Positions 1 through 8,204 of a stretch of DNA of 14,210 bases are shown piece after piece. Each line of letters begins with the position of its first letter. Within the stretch, counting starts at the first letter, position 1. The notes under the pieces were generated by a model. The model had not been told where the DNA came from. It did no database searches and was given only the letters and a program-made list of their open reading frames with translations. Made by a program: the position numbers and the translations under genes. The DNA is from Spirochaetales bacterium (GTDB taxonomy: Bacteria > Spirochaetota > Spirochaetia > SZUA-6), in NCBI GenBank assembly GCA_003233545.1, contig QILZ01000225.1, positions 1 to 14,210 of the forward strand, given 5' to 3'.

Positions 1-474
1 CTGACTTTATGGTTCTTTAAGAAAACAGGAGATCCGGTATCTGTTTTTGCATATGGAAATTCAATAAACATGGCCGAAGGTTTATATGATAATTTTTCAT
101 CGATCCTTAAATTCCCCGGCGGCTCTTATGCTGTTCTTACCCAAACTTTAACAGGATTCGAACATCACCAGGTTATCGAGATTACCGGAGAAAAAGGCTC
201 GATCCGTTCTACATGGTCAGGTGTTTCGGACAGGACATTAAATCCCGAGTTTATTTTAAAACTTCACCGCAACGGCGATAAACAGAGTAAGAATATTACT
301 ATTCCCCTTCCTTCCGGTGAATTGTTCGAGCTGGAAGAAGAATTAAAGCAGACAGTGGAATTATTTAAAATAAATAAGGCACTTTTCCCTGCCGAAGATG
401 CCAGAAAAGCCGTCGAAATATGTATAGAAGCAGAACATTCATTAAAAGAAAAACGCGAAATTCCCCTTAAATAA
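1..474 (+). CDS. Gfo/Idh/MocA-family oxidoreductase, C-terminal fragment (5' end outside window)
   Basis: The frame is open from the first base, so the gene starts before the window; the Met codon at 70 is internal. About 157 residues are visible. They fit the C-terminal alpha/beta domain of NAD(P)-dependent Gfo/Idh/MocA sugar and inositol dehydrogenases. The visible pattern is SINMAEGLYDN, then strands with FPGGSYAVLTQTLTGFEHHQ, an EITGEKGSI segment typical of this domain, and a C-terminal helix (AEDARKAVEICIEAEHSLKE) that resembles the family's usual last helix. The Rossmann domain and the catalytic Lys motif lie outside the window, so substrate cannot be judged. It ends 94 nt before the stop of the convergent minus-strand gene. 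A role in the sugar catabolism of the right half is possible but not shown, because a minus-strand operon lies between them. The family call is fairly secure; specificity is unknown. Confidence 0.8.
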   Translation: MTLWFFKKTGDPVSVFAYGNSINMAEGLYDNFSSILKFPGGSYAVLTQTLTGFEHHQVIEITGEKGSIRSTWSGVSDRTLNPEFILKLHRNGDKQSKNITIPLPSGELFELEEELKQTVELFKINKALFPAEDARKAVEICIEAEHSLKEKREIPLK

Positions 475-488
475 GTATACTGTCCCCT

Positions 489-534
489 GCCAGGCTTCCA
501 TGCTATGTATTTATCTTATTAAATTTAGCCTGGT
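489..534. other. Weak inverted repeat between convergent genes
   Basis: CCAGGCT (490-496) is matched by AGCCTGG (527-533), extendable by a G-T pair. The arms are about 30 nt apart, in the 94-nt gap between the oxidoreductase stop and the lipoprotein stop. The site would suit a bidirectional terminator, but the loop is long and no clear T tract follows on either strand. The rest of 475-568 shows nothing recognisable. Confidence 0.25.
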
Positions 535-568
535 AATCGCATATAGCTACAGTTATTACAGTTCCTAT

Positions 569-3430
569 CTACTTAAGCAGCATTACACTCAGCCCGGTAC
601 CATCGGCAAGAAAGGCGTAACGGCCCCGAATACGGACTGCCCGCACCTGGCTTCCCGCCGCGGCTGCAGAAGCCACATAACCCGGCCATTCCCTTAGTGA
701 CACATTGTATACCTTCAGCCCGGTCGAATAATCGACACCGAATACATAGTTCCCGCCAAGGGCTAAATCGTACAGGGCTGAGGAGATGTTCGACCACGAG
801 GAGATGCTGCCTAAATTGCTGACATCCACCACCTCGAGACCGCCATTCTGATCAGCTACATATGCCGTGTTGTCACGCACCTGCACACCAAGACCCTGGC
901 CTGTCGAAAACTGGGCGGCGAAGGCCGGCTCACTGAGATCGGATATATCTACTACCACCAATCCCATGTAGTAGTCGCCGGCCAGGTATGCATATTGGCC
1001 GTTTACCGTGATATCGTTACTCAGAATTGAAGATGAATGGTTGTAAAAGCCGACGATTTTGGGATCGGCAGGATCGGAGACATCGAATATCTCAAAGCCG
1101 GTATTGCGGTCTGTAATAAAAAGGTAATGTCCCCGAAGTTCGAGAGCTCCTGCTGTAGAAGTGGTTCCGGCAGATCCAACCAGCACCGGGGCATCCGGAT
1201 CGGCGACATTAACAACTTTCAGGTAACCGCTTAAAGAAATTTCTCCGCAGCCTAAGAAAGCATAGTTTCCAACCACTTCGATATCATTGGCAGGAATCCC
1301 AAGAGAGAGTTTTCCCCGGGTCGTTGGAGAGTTCGGCGAGGAAATATCCAGTATCTGCAGACCACTATCTCCGTCTGCAACATATGCGAAAGTGCCGTTT
1401 ATGGCCAGGCCGCGTGCATTACCGCTTGTACTGATATTACCAATTTTTACAGGACTATCCGGAGGGGAAAAAGAGAGCACCTGCATACCTCCGACCGTGC
1501 CGTCTGCAACATACAAATAGCCGCCGCTAAAACTCACTCTTTCGGCGATTCCCGGTGTGTTCACTATAGCCGTGATGTTTACCTCAGAGGCATCCGCCAG
1601 GCTCAACAGGTAGATCCCGGAGCTTCCATCTGCCAGGTAGGCATAATTCCCATCCACAGTTACATCCTCAGGTATCCCGGCGCTGTTAAAATATGAGTTT
1701 GCCAGCAGTACGTAGTCAGCTTGACTGAACAGGTCGACAGTATAGAAACCCAGGCTGCTATCCGCCACCACGGCGTAGGCTCCGTCAGGATGGCTGCCGT
1801 CATCATATACCGCCAGGCTTACCACTTTGCCCGAACCGCTGCCGGGAAAGGCAGACGAAGTGTTGGGGTATTTCTTACCGGTAACCGGGGTCGTTTTTGT
1901 GCTGACATCGACTGCGAAAAAGCCATTACTGCCATCCGCCACATAGATGATCTTATTATTCAGGACAAACACATCATAGGCGAAATCGGCAGCAGGAATT
2001 AGTGCCTCCTGGTAAGCCGACAAAGGCTGGTCATCTACCATGGATGGAACATTTGCAGTATTGATAATGTAAACTCCGGTACTGCCGCAGGCAACGTAGA
2101 GATACCCGTCGTACAAGGCCACTCCCAGCGCACCATTAGGCGAGGGTCCATTTAGCCTTACCTGCTGTTTGGGAGAACCCGGGTTCGAGATATCAACGAT
2201 TTGCAGTACGCCTTCTGCCGCTATGTATGCATACGTACCGTCTACTGCAACATCAAATGCGTTCCCACTGTCCAGTGTATAGGTAGCCATGATGTATGGG
2301 GAAGAGGGCGTGCTGATATCAACGACCTGCATCGTTGAGTTGCTGCTATTGAGGTTGCCTGCAATAAAGACGTAGGATCCGTAAACGTCTATTCCATAGG
2401 CGGTTCCTAAAGTATCGACAGAACCCACAACCTCTCCGCCATCTGCAAGGAGGGGAAAAGTCTGCCCGGAAACGACCTGGCTTTCGATTGCTCCGGTCAT
2501 AGCCGGCTTCACCTTGTAGTAGTAGGTCTGATCATCTGTCACCTGGTGGTCGGCCAGGCTGGTTCCCCGGTAAGTACCGGAAATGTTTATGTAGCTTCCC
2601 GCCAATGTTGTAGATCGCAGAACTTCGTACTCCTCCGTACCCGGAATGGATTGCCATGAGACATTAATAGAGCCTTTCTCTCCCATAGTTTTTGGCGCTA
2701 AGGACAGAGTGGACAGAGGAATGGTTTTAATATAACCGGATACCCAGGTACTGCTGCCGTCGCTGTTAGAAGCCTCGAGCAGAAACACATGCAGGTTTCC
2801 GTTTGTAATCCCGTGAATATCCCGCGTAAGCACCAGAGGACTCGACTGTGTATAAATGGTGGAAATGTTCTCGATCCGTTTACCATACAACGGAGACGGC
2901 ATAGTACCGTCCGTGGTGTAGTACAAAGTATACTCAGCGGCTCCGGGAACCTCAGCCCAGTAAAGACTAACCTCGTGGTTGCCCGCTTCTACTTGAAATG
3001 AGGGAATGTCATTACCGGAATCGAGGAGAGTCATCGAAACAGTGCCCTGGTTGCCGTTCCAATCCAGAGCTGTTAATTCTACGACAATGGTACCATCCAG
3101 ATCACTCGTGGAAAACTGAAAGGTAAAGGGAACAGCATCGCTTCCTTGTTGTATATCCACCGAAACCGCATCGGAGATATTGTTAAGGCTGACGATCTTG
3201 TAACTGAGCGACTTGGTGGAACCGCTTTCCGAACCGCCGGCTGTATCGGCCACCTCACCGGTTATAGTTACCGTTTCGGTGTAATAGCTCTTATCCTCCG
3301 GAGAAAGAATCACGATACCCGGGCCGGTACGATCGGTGATCCGGTTGAACAGCTGTTGTGTAATAGGAAGAGGACAGCCTAAAAAGACAAGTACACAAAG
3401 CAATAAGATAACGATTTTTACACGGTTCAT
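569..3430 (-). CDS. LVIVD-repeat lipoprotein with N-terminal Ig/FnIII-like domains
   Basis: A 953-residue predicted surface or periplasmic lipoprotein. Residues 1-19 form a lipoprotein signal: a basic N-terminus, a hydrophobic run and FLGC, with Cys19 as the lipidation site. Residues about 36-137 look like a bacterial Ig-like domain (GIVILSPEDKSYY...TVTITGEVAD). Residues about 145-235 and 240-325 look like fibronectin-III-type domains. From residue about 340 to the end I count 14 LVIVD-type strands, at about 367 MQVVDIS, 409, 452, 503, 561, 606, 648, 691 LQILDIS, 737, 779, 824 LVVVDIS, 865 LEVVDVS, 905 and 945, mostly 40-46 residues apart. They usually follow an AYVADG-type strand. Such repeats are thought to build beta-propellers; ligand unknown. 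The start is supported by GAGGAG, which lies inside the last Glu codons of the upstream gene, only 3 nt away. The two are therefore probably co-transcribed and translationally coupled. Confidence 0.88.
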   Translation of the reverse strand: MNRVKIVILLLCVLVFLGCPLPITQQLFNRITDRTGPGIVILSPEDKSYYTETVTITGEVADTAGGSESGSTKSLSYKIVSLNNISDAVSVDIQQGSDAVPFTFQFSTSDLDGTIVVELTALDWNGNQGTVSMTLLDSGNDIPSFQVEAGNHEVSLYWAEVPGAAEYTLYYTTDGTMPSPLYGKRIENISTIYTQSSPLVLTRDIHGITNGNLHVFLLEASNSDGSSTWVSGYIKTIPLSTLSLAPKTMGEKGSINVSWQSIPGTEEYEVLRSTTLAGSYINISGTYRGTSLADHQVTDDQTYYYKVKPAMTGAIESQVVSGQTFPLLADGGEVVGSVDTLGTAYGIDVYGSYVFIAGNLNSSNSTMQVVDISTPSSPYIMATYTLDSGNAFDVAVDGTYAYIAAEGVLQIVDISNPGSPKQQVRLNGPSPNGALGVALYDGYLYVACGSTGVYIINTANVPSMVDDQPLSAYQEALIPAADFAYDVFVLNNKIIYVADGSNGFFAVDVSTKTTPVTGKKYPNTSSAFPGSGSGKVVSLAVYDDGSHPDGAYAVVADSSLGFYTVDLFSQADYVLLANSYFNSAGIPEDVTVDGNYAYLADGSSGIYLLSLADASEVNITAIVNTPGIAERVSFSGGYLYVADGTVGGMQVLSFSPPDSPVKIGNISTSGNARGLAINGTFAYVADGDSGLQILDISSPNSPTTRGKLSLGIPANDIEVVGNYAFLGCGEISLSGYLKVVNVADPDAPVLVGSAGTTSTAGALELRGHYLFITDRNTGFEIFDVSDPADPKIVGFYNHSSSILSNDITVNGQYAYLAGDYYMGLVVVDISDLSEPAFAAQFSTGQGLGVQVRDNTAYVADQNGGLEVVDVSNLGSISSWSNISSALYDLALGGNYVFGVDYSTGLKVYNVSLREWPGYVASAAAAGSQVRAVRIRGRYAFLADGTGLSVMLLK

Positions 3431-3433
3431 TCC

Positions 3434-5593
3434 CTACTCCTCCTCATCGATGAAGCGGACAGTCCCGAAATCCCTGACAGATACAGCCGCCCGCGATGTT
3501 CCTTTATCTGTTCCGGAAAGGTAGGAGTAACGTTCTGCATTTTGGGAGTTTATCGCCGAGGCCAAGTCGAAATATTCTTTAGCCTTATCATAGTTTTCCA
3601 GAGCATAATGGGTTTTGGAAATATTTATGGCAAGATTCGAAAATGACAGGGAAGATGCCTTACCCATACGCTTGAGTATCTCCGAAGCCTGCTCATATAC
3701 ATTCAGTGCATTCCGGTAGTCTTTCCGCAAATAGGCGAGGTTTCCAAGGTTTACTTTTACACCGGGATAACCGGGTTCTATACGAACAGCCTGCCGAAAG
3801 GCTTGTTCCGCTTCCCCGTAGCGTCCGAACTGACTGTAGATAATCCCAAGTTTGTTGTAGCTGCGTGCATTTTTTTTCCTGTCCGAAGCAGCACGGTAAT
3901 AGCGCAGTATATCATTACTGAGCCTGCGCAGTCCTGACTGATAATTTATAGCAAAGGCTTTAATACTTCCATACTGCAGACCCAGGTCTGTCTCCTTGAG
4001 CCCGACGGGCCGGAATATCTGTTGAGCTTCGCTGGTTATGTAGAATTTCCGCTTTTCAGGATCATTCTTATAAGTCAGCCACTCTTTGCTCCCGGTCTTC
4101 CATGCATCGAGAAAATCCCCCCTGCCCATGAGGGTTATCTCTACCGGAACCCACAACTCACCTTTATAACTGATTGTCATACCCCGCTCAGGATGCACCT
4201 TCCTGTATTTATTCGATGGGATCCCGGTATTGAACACGGAGAAGATATGTCCGGGAGTCGTGATGAAGCCGGTTGCAATTCCCTGAGTCTCCATGAGGCT
4301 GTTGTACAGGACTGTAAGATCGTCGCAATCGCCGGTGGTTCGCCGCAAAGTATCCCGGGGCAGGTTTACCGAATCAACCTGAAAAACATCCTGCTGCACC
4401 GTTGTGAACGGTGAAGTGGGATCGGCCTGGTAGATGACGCCCAGCGTGTTAAGAGCCTGGAATACCTGAACAGCTGTAAGAATCTTCTCCGGGTAGAATC
4501 CCCTGGTGTATTCTTTGGCGGCATGACGAATAAAACTCACATAGTTCCTTAGAGCGCTGTCCGAGGGAGTGATAAAAGCACCCACTTTTTGATCGTTATC
4601 CCAGGTAATTGCGGTCTTATCGTATAAATCGTAGGTTACCGATTGGCGCTGCTCCCCTGTACGGCCGCGGGAACGGTATTGTACAATTACCTCTCCGGTC
4701 AGCGGAGTTGTCCCTTCGGTCTTAAACACCTCCTGGTTGAACACTGCAAAAAGATCTATGCTGATCTTTTCACCCGGAGCCAATTTCTCCACTTCTGCAC
4801 AGGGAGTCGGGGAATCCATATATCCTGCCTGCAAAAACGATACTTTAAGGTCAGTGGCAGGATACTTTCCCGTATTGGTTAGTATAACACTGCCGACCGG
4901 ATTATTCGTGTAATAGGACTGCATGGCAGCAAACACAGGCTGCAGTGAGAGTTTGCTGAACTCGAGTTGACGCAGCAAAGCCCTGGCTGAGTCGGGGTCC
5001 TCTCCGAAACGGTAGTTGAAGGAAAAACCGATACCAAAAATAAGACTGTTGAACTCTTTAAGCAATCCCAGGGAGTAGAGGTATTTAACAGTGGGATGGA
5101 TTCCGATGCTGAGATTAAAGGTCGGATTAAGGCTGATGTTTGCACCGAGAGAGAATAGCAGGTTAGGAAGCCCCAGTGTGCTTCCGGCAACTAAAGATGG
5201 AAAAATCGCTTCAGCAAAACCCGTATAGAACTCGCCGCCGATCTCGAAATCCCTGGCAAAACGGTAGGCATATCCCAATCCTAATGCGCCGTACAAGTAG
5301 AAATGATCCCACTTTTCCGGATAGGTTTCATTCAGACTATCGAAACGCATAATACCTGAACGAAGGTACGGCTGCAATGAGGCAAGGTTCGGAATGGTAA
5401 CAATTACGTTTGTAGCAAACTCGAAGATGTTGTAGTTTCTTTTGTATTCGGCAAAGGGGCTTAAGTTCTGGTATTCCACTCCTATTGACAGCGGGAACCG
5501 GTAGTACTTGTTGTAGTCGATGGAACGTTCCTGTGCCCCGAGTGCCGCACTTGCTACTAATAGACAGAGAAAGAAGGTCATTAGTCTATTCAT
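3434..5593 (-). CDS. Exported protein: beta-barrel-like N-terminus, transglutaminase-like domain and TPRs
   Basis: I place the start at 5593 rather than at the upstream in-frame ATG (5710). From 5593 the protein (719 residues) begins with a clean signal peptide, MNRLMTFFLCLLVASAALGA, cut before QERS. AGGGGG precedes the ATG, and a strong promoter lies inside the longer frame. Residues about 29-197 alternate in a beta-barrel fashion and end FGIGFSFNYRFG, suggesting an outer-membrane barrel. Residues about 213-323 resemble a CARDB/Ig-like domain (NPVGSVILTNTGKYPATDL). Residues about 336-491 form a transglutaminase-like papain fold: Cys423 in TTGDCDDLTVLY, His449 in TPGHIFSVF, and Glu485 in ELWVPVEI as the likely third residue. 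Three TPRs follow at about 576-609, 610-643 and 650-683. Bacterial members of this fold may be peptidases, amidases or cross-linkers; the substrate cannot be told. It is the first gene of an operon with the LVIVD lipoprotein. Confidence 0.85.
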   Translation of the reverse strand: MNRLMTFFLCLLVASAALGAQERSIDYNKYYRFPLSIGVEYQNLSPFAEYKRNYNIFEFATNVIVTIPNLASLQPYLRSGIMRFDSLNETYPEKWDHFYLYGALGLGYAYRFARDFEIGGEFYTGFAEAIFPSLVAGSTLGLPNLLFSLGANISLNPTFNLSIGIHPTVKYLYSLGLLKEFNSLIFGIGFSFNYRFGEDPDSARALLRQLEFSKLSLQPVFAAMQSYYTNNPVGSVILTNTGKYPATDLKVSFLQAGYMDSPTPCAEVEKLAPGEKISIDLFAVFNQEVFKTEGTTPLTGEVIVQYRSRGRTGEQRQSVTYDLYDKTAITWDNDQKVGAFITPSDSALRNYVSFIRHAAKEYTRGFYPEKILTAVQVFQALNTLGVIYQADPTSPFTTVQQDVFQVDSVNLPRDTLRRTTGDCDDLTVLYNSLMETQGIATGFITTPGHIFSVFNTGIPSNKYRKVHPERGMTISYKGELWVPVEITLMGRGDFLDAWKTGSKEWLTYKNDPEKRKFYITSEAQQIFRPVGLKETDLGLQYGSIKAFAINYQSGLRRLSNDILRYYRAASDRKKNARSYNKLGIIYSQFGRYGEAEQAFRQAVRIEPGYPGVKVNLGNLAYLRKDYRNALNVYEQASEILKRMGKASSLSFSNLAINISKTHYALENYDKAKEYFDLASAINSQNAERYSYLSGTDKGTSRAAVSVRDFGTVRFIDEEE

Positions 5594-5627
5594 AAATGCC
5601 CCCTGACAGCCGGATAAATATACATCG

Positions 5628-5656
5628 ATTATAAAACAGGCAATGATCCCGGTCAA
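5628..5656 (-). promoter_or_regulatory. Sigma-70-like promoter for the transglutaminase/LVIVD operon
   Basis: On the minus strand TTGACC (5656-5651) and a perfect TATAAT (5633-5628) are separated by 17 bp. Transcription would start near 5621 and give a leader of about 28 nt to the ATG at 5593. This also argues against translation from the in-frame ATG at 5710. Confidence 0.75.
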
Positions 5657-5818
5657 GGAAACAAATAGTAAAAACCAGGAAGATGTATTGTAACCGGATG
5701 TTATAATCAATATGCTGATATTACGTAATAATAAGATTGGAAAAATATGATCTTAAAAAATCAAATTAATGGATTCTGTTTAACTCCGTAAATAAAACAG
5801 AGTATTTGGATTTTGCTG

Positions 5819-5848
5819 TTGACAGAATTCGGTTTTGTCTGTTATACT
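5819..5848 (+). promoter_or_regulatory. Sigma-70-like promoter for the sugar-uptake operon
   Basis: A perfect TTGACA (5819-5824) and TATACT (5843-5848) are separated by 18 bp. The predicted start, near 5855, lies about 40 nt before the ATG at 5894. A short palindrome, TATTTAAATA (5866-5875), sits between start point and ribosome site. It could be an operator but is low-complexity A+T. No CRE-like or other named operator was recognised. Confidence 0.75.
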
Positions 5849-5893
5849 TTTTTATGGTAAGTAAGTATTTAAATATTTAAGGGGGTCACAATC

Positions 5894-7186
5894 ATGAGAT
5901 CAAAGACAAAGAGAAACTTATTATGGGTATCTGCAGTATTACTGATACTACTTGGTTCTCCGGTATTATGGTCAGGAGGACAGAAAGAAACTGCAGGAAA
6001 AGCAGCAGGCGGTGAAAAGAAAATCTCAATTTTAACATGGAATATTTCTTTTTACGAAAAGAATATCCGCGGCTGGATAAGTGATTTTGAAAAGGATAAT
6101 CCGAATACAAAAGTCGAATGGCTGGATAAAAAAGGAAGCGAGTGGGATACATTCTTTCAAACACAATTAGCGAGCGGTAATGCACCGGATGTACTGGATA
6201 TTCAGGGACCGCTGTTTGCAAAATATGCTGCCATGGGAGCGCTTCTCGAAGTCGGCCAGTATATAGACAAAGATGCGGAGACTAAGGACAGGTATAACAA
6301 GAATATTATTAAATCCGCCTATACGTATAATGGTAAAGTTTACGAGGTGCCTTTCTATTTCGCTCCATCGGTACTCTACTACAACAAAATAATGTTTAAA
6401 AACGCCGGACTTAAGAAAATACCCGAAACCTTCGACGAATTAATGAATTACGCCGGTAAGTTGACAAAAGAAGAAAAGAGCGGGTTCCTTACCTTAAACT
6501 TCGATTGGTACTGGTGGCCTCTTTTCCGCTGTAACGGTGTAAGACTGTTAACCCCGGACAACAGGAAAGCAGCCTTTAATACGGAAGTTGCTGTAAAAAC
6601 TCTGGAAACCCTCGCTGAGATGACTCAAAAAGGAGCAATTGCCAAGATATCCTGGACCGCCAGGTGGAAAGTACCGAATGATGCTTTCGGAGCCGGAAAT
6701 ATCGGCATGTATTATTCCAATGGATCCGCTTATCATAACTTTGCCAAATCCGGTGCCGAATGGGTTTCTCCCGATACAGTCGGTGTCGGTTCATTCCCCG
6801 GCAGGTGGACTCTTCCGGGGTCCCATGGGTTTGCTATAAATTCAGCATCAAAATATCCGGAAAAAGCATGGAAACTTGTTAAAGTAATAACCGATGATAA
6901 ATGGTCGGAAGTATTTATAAAACGTACAAATATTTTTACCGGCAATAATAAAATCGATAATGAATTTCTCAAAAGCCCGGAACTGCAAAAAGATCAGCTG
7001 AAACTGGATATTTTAAAAACCCAGCTCCAAAATATGGACAGATTAACAGGGCCTACAATTGCACAGGATGCAAGGGTAAAAGATGCTTTTTACAATGAAC
7101 TGCAGAAAGCTTTATTCGGAGAAAAAACGGCAAAAGCCGCTTTAAATTCCGCCGAAAAAGCAATAAACAGCATCCTATCCGAATAA
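5894..7186 (+). CDS. Sugar ABC transporter substrate-binding protein (CUT1 family)
   Basis: A 430-residue extracytoplasmic binding protein that would capture a carbohydrate and deliver it to the permeases encoded next. Residues 1-27 are a signal sequence (MRSKTKR, then a hydrophobic stretch ending SPVLWS), giving a mature SGGQKE start like many spirochaetal sugar-binding proteins; there is no lipobox Cys. The mature part has family-1 binding-protein features: ISILTWN as the first strand, WDTFFQTQLASGNAPDVLDI, LLEVGQYID, and VPFYFAPSVLYYNKIMFKNAG, the usual hinge region. Aromatic residues that could stack on sugars occur in FDWYWWPLF. AGGGGG is 8 nt before the ATG. It is the first gene of the operon, driven by the promoter at 5819-5848. 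A strong hairpin follows, which often sets the binding protein above its permeases in expression. The exact sugar is unknown. Confidence 0.9.
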   Translation: MRSKTKRNLLWVSAVLLILLGSPVLWSGGQKETAGKAAGGEKKISILTWNISFYEKNIRGWISDFEKDNPNTKVEWLDKKGSEWDTFFQTQLASGNAPDVLDIQGPLFAKYAAMGALLEVGQYIDKDAETKDRYNKNIIKSAYTYNGKVYEVPFYFAPSVLYYNKIMFKNAGLKKIPETFDELMNYAGKLTKEEKSGFLTLNFDWYWWPLFRCNGVRLLTPDNRKAAFNTEVAVKTLETLAEMTQKGAIAKISWTARWKVPNDAFGAGNIGMYYSNGSAYHNFAKSGAEWVSPDTVGVGSFPGRWTLPGSHGFAINSASKYPEKAWKLVKVITDDKWSEVFIKRTNIFTGNNKIDNEFLKSPELQKDQLKLDILKTQLQNMDRLTGPTIAQDARVKDAFYNELQKALFGEKTAKAALNSAEKAINSILSE

Positions 7187-7211
7187 ACAGAAGCACTAGC
7201 GACGTAAATTT

Positions 7212-7242
7212 CCGGGGATTAATTATATAGATTAATCCCCGG
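7212..7242 (+). other. Intergenic hairpin between binding protein and permease
   Basis: A perfect 12-bp inverted repeat, CCGGGGATTAAT (7212-7223) and ATTAATCCCCGG (7231-7242), has a 7-nt loop. What follows is A-rich, not a T tract, so it is not a standard intrinsic terminator on either strand. By analogy with binding-protein transporter operons such as malE-malF, it may protect the upstream mRNA or cause partial termination. The remainder of 7187-7317 shows only the ribosome site of the next gene. Confidence 0.7.
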
Positions 7243-7301
7243 TAAAAATTAAAATAATAATTAAATGAACATTAATAATAAAGGCGTCTATACTGATAAA
7301 C

Positions 7302-7311
7302 AGGAAGAAGG
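7302..7311 (+). promoter_or_regulatory. Ribosome binding site that places the permease start at 7318
   Basis: AGGAAGAAGG lies 6 nt before ATG 7318. The next ATG, at 7344, opens the long frame but has only a weak GGGA directly before it. The ribosome site therefore marks 7318 as the ancestral start and exposes the frameshift just after it. Confidence 0.6.
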
Positions 7312-7317
7312 TTGTAA

Positions 7318-8204
7318 ATGTTAAAAAGCAAGCGCGCCCGGGAATGGAGTATGATTTACCTGTTCCTTGCGTATTTGCAGTTTATAGAATTATCCCCATG
7401 TTTTGGAACCTGCTCCTTTCTTTTAAAAAATGGAATTTCTTAAGTGCAAATATATGGGTCGGGTTAAAGAATTACAACATGATGATAAAAGATCCTGTTT
7501 TCTGGGAAAGCTTTAGGAATACAGTTATCTATTTTGCAGCCGGATCTCCTACTGCTATTATCTTTGCAATACTAATGGCGCTTCTTGTAAATCAGAATAT
7601 ACGCGGACGAAATACCTACCGCTCGATCATTTTCCTCCCGTATCCGTTGACAACTGTTGCAATAGGAATTATCTGGAAGTGGCTCTACAATGAAAAAGTC
7701 GGACTTATTAATTATGTTTTACGCTCTCTCGGAATAATAGATAAGAATATTCCTTTTTTGGATTCCTTCAACTGGGCCCTTCCTTCGGTAATTATTACAA
7801 GTATCTGGCAGGTTGTCGGGTTTTTTATGATAATTATCTTAACCGGACTCCAATCCATACCCGAACAATTGTACGAAGCAGCAGAACTCGATGGTGCATC
7901 ACCCAGGAAAAGATTCTACTATATTACTCTGCCGCTGCTTAAGCCCTCCATATTTTTATGCTTTATTATCGGCATTATCAATTCATTTACCATGTTCGAC
8001 CTGGTCTATGTTATGACCAACGGAGGACCGGGGCATAGTACGGAAATACTGGTATCCTACATATACAAGAATGCTTTTACTTTTAGCCGTATCGGGTATG
8101 CCGCTGCTATTACGGTTTTTCTGTTCTTGTTCTTACTGTTTATTACTTCGATAGTAAATAAATTTTCAGGTGAAGAAGCGGGAGGTGTAAATTATTATGA
8201 ATAG
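7318..8204 (+). pseudogene. Sugar ABC transporter permease (CUT1, MalF/UgpA type) with N-terminal frameshift
   Basis: The inner-membrane permease partner of the binding protein. The uninterrupted frame runs 7344-8204 (286 residues). It has several hydrophobic segments and the EAA loop that contacts the ATPase (residues 178-197, EAAELDGASPRKRFYYITLP), then MTNGGPGHSTEILVSYIY, typical of the MalF/UgpA branch. The natural start appears to be ATG 7318, which reads MLKSKRAREWSMIYLFLA, a normal permease N-terminus, and then leaves the frame. The continuing frame resumes as VFAVYRIIPMFWNLLLSF. The junction is near 7370-7376 and needs a net loss of 1 nt modulo 3. The first membrane segment also looks about 3-4 residues short against remembered relatives, so a deletion of 10-13 nt is possible. 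Translation from 7344 would give an abnormal N-terminus (MEYDLPVPC). A sequencing error cannot be excluded; the family call is secure. Confidence 0.8.

Noticed and set aside
569..2410. LVIVD repeats as nucleotide-level tandem repeats or a CRISPR-like array
   Set aside because: The periodicity exists only at protein level. The DNA of successive repeats is diverged and there are no constant repeat/spacer units.
4022..4414. Plus-strand open frame of 130 codons, antisense to the transglutaminase-like gene
   Set aside because: It lies wholly within a well-supported gene, has no recognisable domain or ribosome site, and is a typical shadow frame in balanced-GC coding DNA.
5594..5710. N-terminal extension of the transglutaminase-like protein to ATG 5710
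   Set aside because: The extension contains the -35 and -10 boxes of the likely promoter. The internal ATG at 5593 has a good ribosome site and a classic signal peptide directly after it.
5866..5875. TATTTAAATA palindrome as a defined operator
   Set aside because: It is a short A+T-only palindrome expected by chance in such DNA, so it is mentioned only as context to the promoter.
7212..7242. Hairpin called as a rho-independent terminator
   Set aside because: The stem is strong, but the following bases are TAAAAATTAAAAT rather than a T tract. The downstream permeases also clearly belong to the same system.
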